Assembly: GCA_030637665.1 (NCBI GenBank)
Contig: DAOWGA010000290.1
Location: forward strand, 1 to 17,060
DNA length: 17,060 nt
Origin: Lysobacterales bacterium
GTDB taxonomy: Bacteria > Pseudomonadota > Gammaproteobacteria > Xanthomonadales > SZUA-36
Direction: 5' to 3'
How positions within the stretch are numbered: position 1 is the first letter of the stretch; each line of letters opens with the position of its first letter. The translations under genes and the position numbers were made by a program. This document shows positions 15,204-17,060 of this stretch, one piece after another. The notes beneath the pieces were generated by a model. It made no database searches. It worked only from the letters and a program-made list of their open reading frames with translations, and was not told the DNA's origin.

Positions 15204-16757
15204 TTAAGGGTTCTCCTCGGGAGCTGTCAGCAACTCACCCCAATCCGTCCGCTCCTGCATCAGGTCAATGGTATCCGGCCGCACGAAATTGTCATCCTGC
15301 CGGAGCTGCCAGCCGCCGCCGAGCGCCTTGTAGGTCGCAACCAGGTTGGAAACAACCTGGCCCCTGGCTGAAGCCAGCGCATCCTGTTGCTGCAGTAATG
15401 AGGTCTGGGTGTTCAGCACGCGCGTATAGTCGGTAGCGCCTTCGCGATATTGCACCAGGGCCAAGTCGGCGGCGCGCCCCGATGCGGTGACTGCGCTGTG
15501 CAGGTATCCGACCTGCTCCTGGGTGCGCAGGAAGCCCTGCAGGCCATCCTGTACTTCCTTTGCCGCCGCCAGCGCCGCATTTTGATAGGAAGTGATCGCT
15601 TGCTCGAAGCGGGCATCCTGGACCCGGACATTATTCTTGATGCGTCCGTAATTAAAGATGTTCCACTTGAAGAACGGGGTGAAAAATCCGGTCGTTGCAC
15701 CGGAGTCGAACTGATCCGAAAAACTGCTTCCAGCCACGCCGATGGAACCGGCCAGCACAAAGCTCGGATAGAGATCTGCCTGGCTGATGCCAATCGCGGC
15801 GCTCTGAGCGGCAGCGGCCATTTCGGCTGCCCGCACGTCCGGGCGCCGCCGCAGCAGGTCCGCAGGTATACCAACCGCTACGGATTCCGGCACCCCGGGG
15901 ATTTTCCCGGAAGCGCCAAGCAGGCTCTCGAGGTCACTGGGTGGCATGCCGAGCAAGAAGCTCAATGTGTTCTGAGTCCGGTCCATGCTTAGCTCAAAGG
16001 CGGGAATCAACGCTTCGGTGTTGTACAGCAAGCCCCTGGCCTGTTGCACGTCCAGCTCCGAGGTGGCGCCCAGTTTGAATCGCGTATTGGCCAGGTCGAG
16101 CGCCTGGCGTTGCAGGTCCACATTGGATCGGGCGAATGCCAGGCGTTCGTCGAGTGTACGAATAGTTGTGTAGAGCGCTGCGACATCGCCTGTCAGTGTT
16201 ACCAGTACCGCGTCGTAATTGAGCATGCTGGCCGCAAGAGTGGCGTCTGCTGCCTCCACTCCGCGACGGAACTTACCCCAGACATCCGCTTCCCAGGCGG
16301 CGTCGAAGCTGGCGCTCCAGGCGCCGTTCGTTCGATCGACCCCCTGCAGGACTTCGTCCGGAAGATTGGAAAGTGGCGGGGCATTGACGCTGCTGCGGGT
16401 GTAGGCATAACCGCCGCCGACACTCTGCGATTGCGGGTATTTGAGACCCGTGGCAATACCCAGCTGGGCCCTTGCTTCCATCACCCGCAGGCCGGCAACC
16501 TGAAGGCTCAGGTTTTGCTGGTAGGCGGTATCGATCAGGCTTGTAAGTGCCGGGTCATTAAATACCTCCCACCAGTCCTGGTAGACCACGGACGAGGTAT
16601 CTACTTTTTCATTTTCGGCGTCAAGCCAGGTGTCCGCAACCGGGACTTCGGGTTTTTCGAAATCCGGTCCCACGGTTTTGCATCCGGCAACCAGGAATAT
16701 CCCGGCCAGCGCCACAGCGGATATTTTGAAAAGAGTTTGCATGCCAGTTGACTGCAT
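15204..16757 (-). CDS. Outer-membrane efflux lipoprotein, NodT/OprM family
   Basis: These proteins form trimeric channels across the outer membrane that join with a fusion protein and an inner-membrane pump to expel compounds. The 517-residue product has a lipoprotein signal ending in LVAGC, with the lipidated cysteine at residue 26. After it come the typical VGPDFEKPEVPVADTW and two copies of the OEP domain. Family text includes LDVQQARGLLYNTEALIPAFE, GIPADLLRRRPDVRAAE and VQYREGATDYTRVLNTQTSLL. I chose the ATG at 16757, which has an AGGGG site upstream; the next ATG at 16742 has none. The gene starts 15 bases after the stop of an HlyD-type fusion protein gene, which supplies its likely partner. 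Confidence 0.93.
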   Translation of the reverse strand: MQSTGMQTLFKISAVALAGIFLVAGCKTVGPDFEKPEVPVADTWLDAENEKVDTSSVVYQDWWEVFNDPALTSLIDTAYQQNLSLQVAGLRVMEARAQLGIATGLKYPQSQSVGGGYAYTRSSVNAPPLSNLPDEVLQGVDRTNGAWSASFDAAWEADVWGKFRRGVEAADATLAASMLNYDAVLVTLTGDVAALYTTIRTLDERLAFARSNVDLQRQALDLANTRFKLGATSELDVQQARGLLYNTEALIPAFELSMDRTQNTLSFLLGMPPSDLESLLGASGKIPGVPESVAVGIPADLLRRRPDVRAAEMAAAAQSAAIGISQADLYPSFVLAGSIGVAGSSFSDQFDSGATTGFFTPFFKWNIFNYGRIKNNVRVQDARFEQAITSYQNAALAAAKEVQDGLQGFLRTQEQVGYLHSAVTASGRAADLALVQYREGATDYTRVLNTQTSLLQQQDALASARGQVVSNLVATYKALGGGWQLRQDDNFVRPDTIDLMQERTDWGELLTAPEENP

Positions 16758-16772
16758 TTGCTCGCCCCTGCC

Positions 16773-17060
16773 TTACGGCGAAGTCAGGTAGCCTGTCCAG
16801 GCATTCATCCTCATTACCACCATGCTGATGATATGGACCGGCTTACCCTTTTGCGTGTAGACCGCAATGATCGAGGCGCCGGCGCTCTGTGGCAGCTCCT
16901 CCGCCGCCTGCGGGTCGTCAAATTCCACCACAACGGGCCAGCGGCTGTTTTCCGGCTGACCGGTCATCACCGGCATTTGGCCGCTCGCGGCCAGTTGCGC
17001 CGAGCCGGAGCCCCTGACAATGCGTTCGACCTTCCCCTTGTATACCTTTCCGGGACTGGA
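16773..17060 (-). CDS. HlyD-family membrane fusion protein, C-terminal part only
   Basis: The frame is open from the window edge and reads 95 residues to a TAA at 16773. The text (PGKVYKGKVERIVRGSGSAQLAASGQMP, then WPVVVEFDDPQ and GASIIAVYTQKGKPVHIISMVVMRMNAWTGYL) resembles the C-terminal beta region of EmrA, AaeA and YibH-type periplasmic adaptors. The N-terminal membrane anchor and hairpin lie beyond the window, so the length and class are unknown. The closely linked downstream NodT-type lipoprotein supports an efflux role. A transporter gene is not visible here and probably lies further upstream. Confidence 0.75.
   Translation of the reverse strand, partial: SSPGKVYKGKVERIVRGSGSAQLAASGQMPVMTGQPENSRWPVVVEFDDPQAAEELPQSAGASIIAVYTQKGKPVHIISMVVMRMNAWTGYLTSP

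Noticed and set aside
16044..16751. A 235-codon open frame on the plus strand inside the NodT-type gene
   Set aside because: It is antisense to a well-supported efflux lipoprotein and has no domain or good start context.
1..17060. CRISPR arrays, tRNA or rRNA genes, insertion sequences and attachment sites
   Set aside because: No regularly spaced repeats, no recognisable RNA gene sequences and no transposase or integrase motifs were seen on either strand.

Overview
The window looks like the chromosomal backbone of a gammaproteobacterium outside the enterics. The evidence is the gene neighbourhoods: rpsF-rpsR-rplI-dnaB-alr, then radA; yfjD-ypjD divergent from ffh; and ffh followed by rpsP-rimM-trmD-rplS. 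Several proteins resemble E. coli proteins that I know (PspF, YfjD, YpjD, Ffh, RadA, Alr). There are no transposases, phage genes, CRISPR arrays, tRNAs or rRNAs. The left edge looks like a contig end with a joining error, so a metagenome or draft assembly is likely.

Layout: (1) 2-1304 (+): ribosomal proteins S6 (chimeric 5' end), S18 and L9. (2) 1418-3939 (+): replicative helicase DnaB and alanine racemase. (3) 3946-4953 (-): a PspF-type sigma-54 activator with no psp operon beside it, convergent with alr and divergent from radA (5071-6432, +). (4) 6517-8598 (-): the membrane proteins YfjD (CNNM/CorC family) and YpjD. (5) 8702-13697 (+): ffh, a Tat-exported PhoX/DUF839 protein, a 233-base leader rich in hairpins, then rpsP-rimM-trmD-rplS, closed by a hairpin. 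(6) 13740-17060 (-): the 3' end of an HlyD-type membrane fusion protein, a NodT/OprM-type outer-membrane lipoprotein and an aldehyde dehydrogenase, closely spaced in that order and probably one operon.

Most of the window serves core information processing: translation (S6, S18, L9, S16, L19, RimM, TrmD), replication and repair (DnaB, RadA) and membrane protein targeting (Ffh). Alr supplies D-alanine for the wall. PspF, YfjD, YpjD, the PhoX-like protein and the efflux components concern the envelope. I see no clearly new multi-gene system. The points most worth checking are the cytochrome-S6 chimera at the left edge, the structured leader before rpsP (with a possible 14-codon leader ORF), the orphan PspF with a GSFTGA loop, and the PhoX-like gene inserted between ffh and rpsP.
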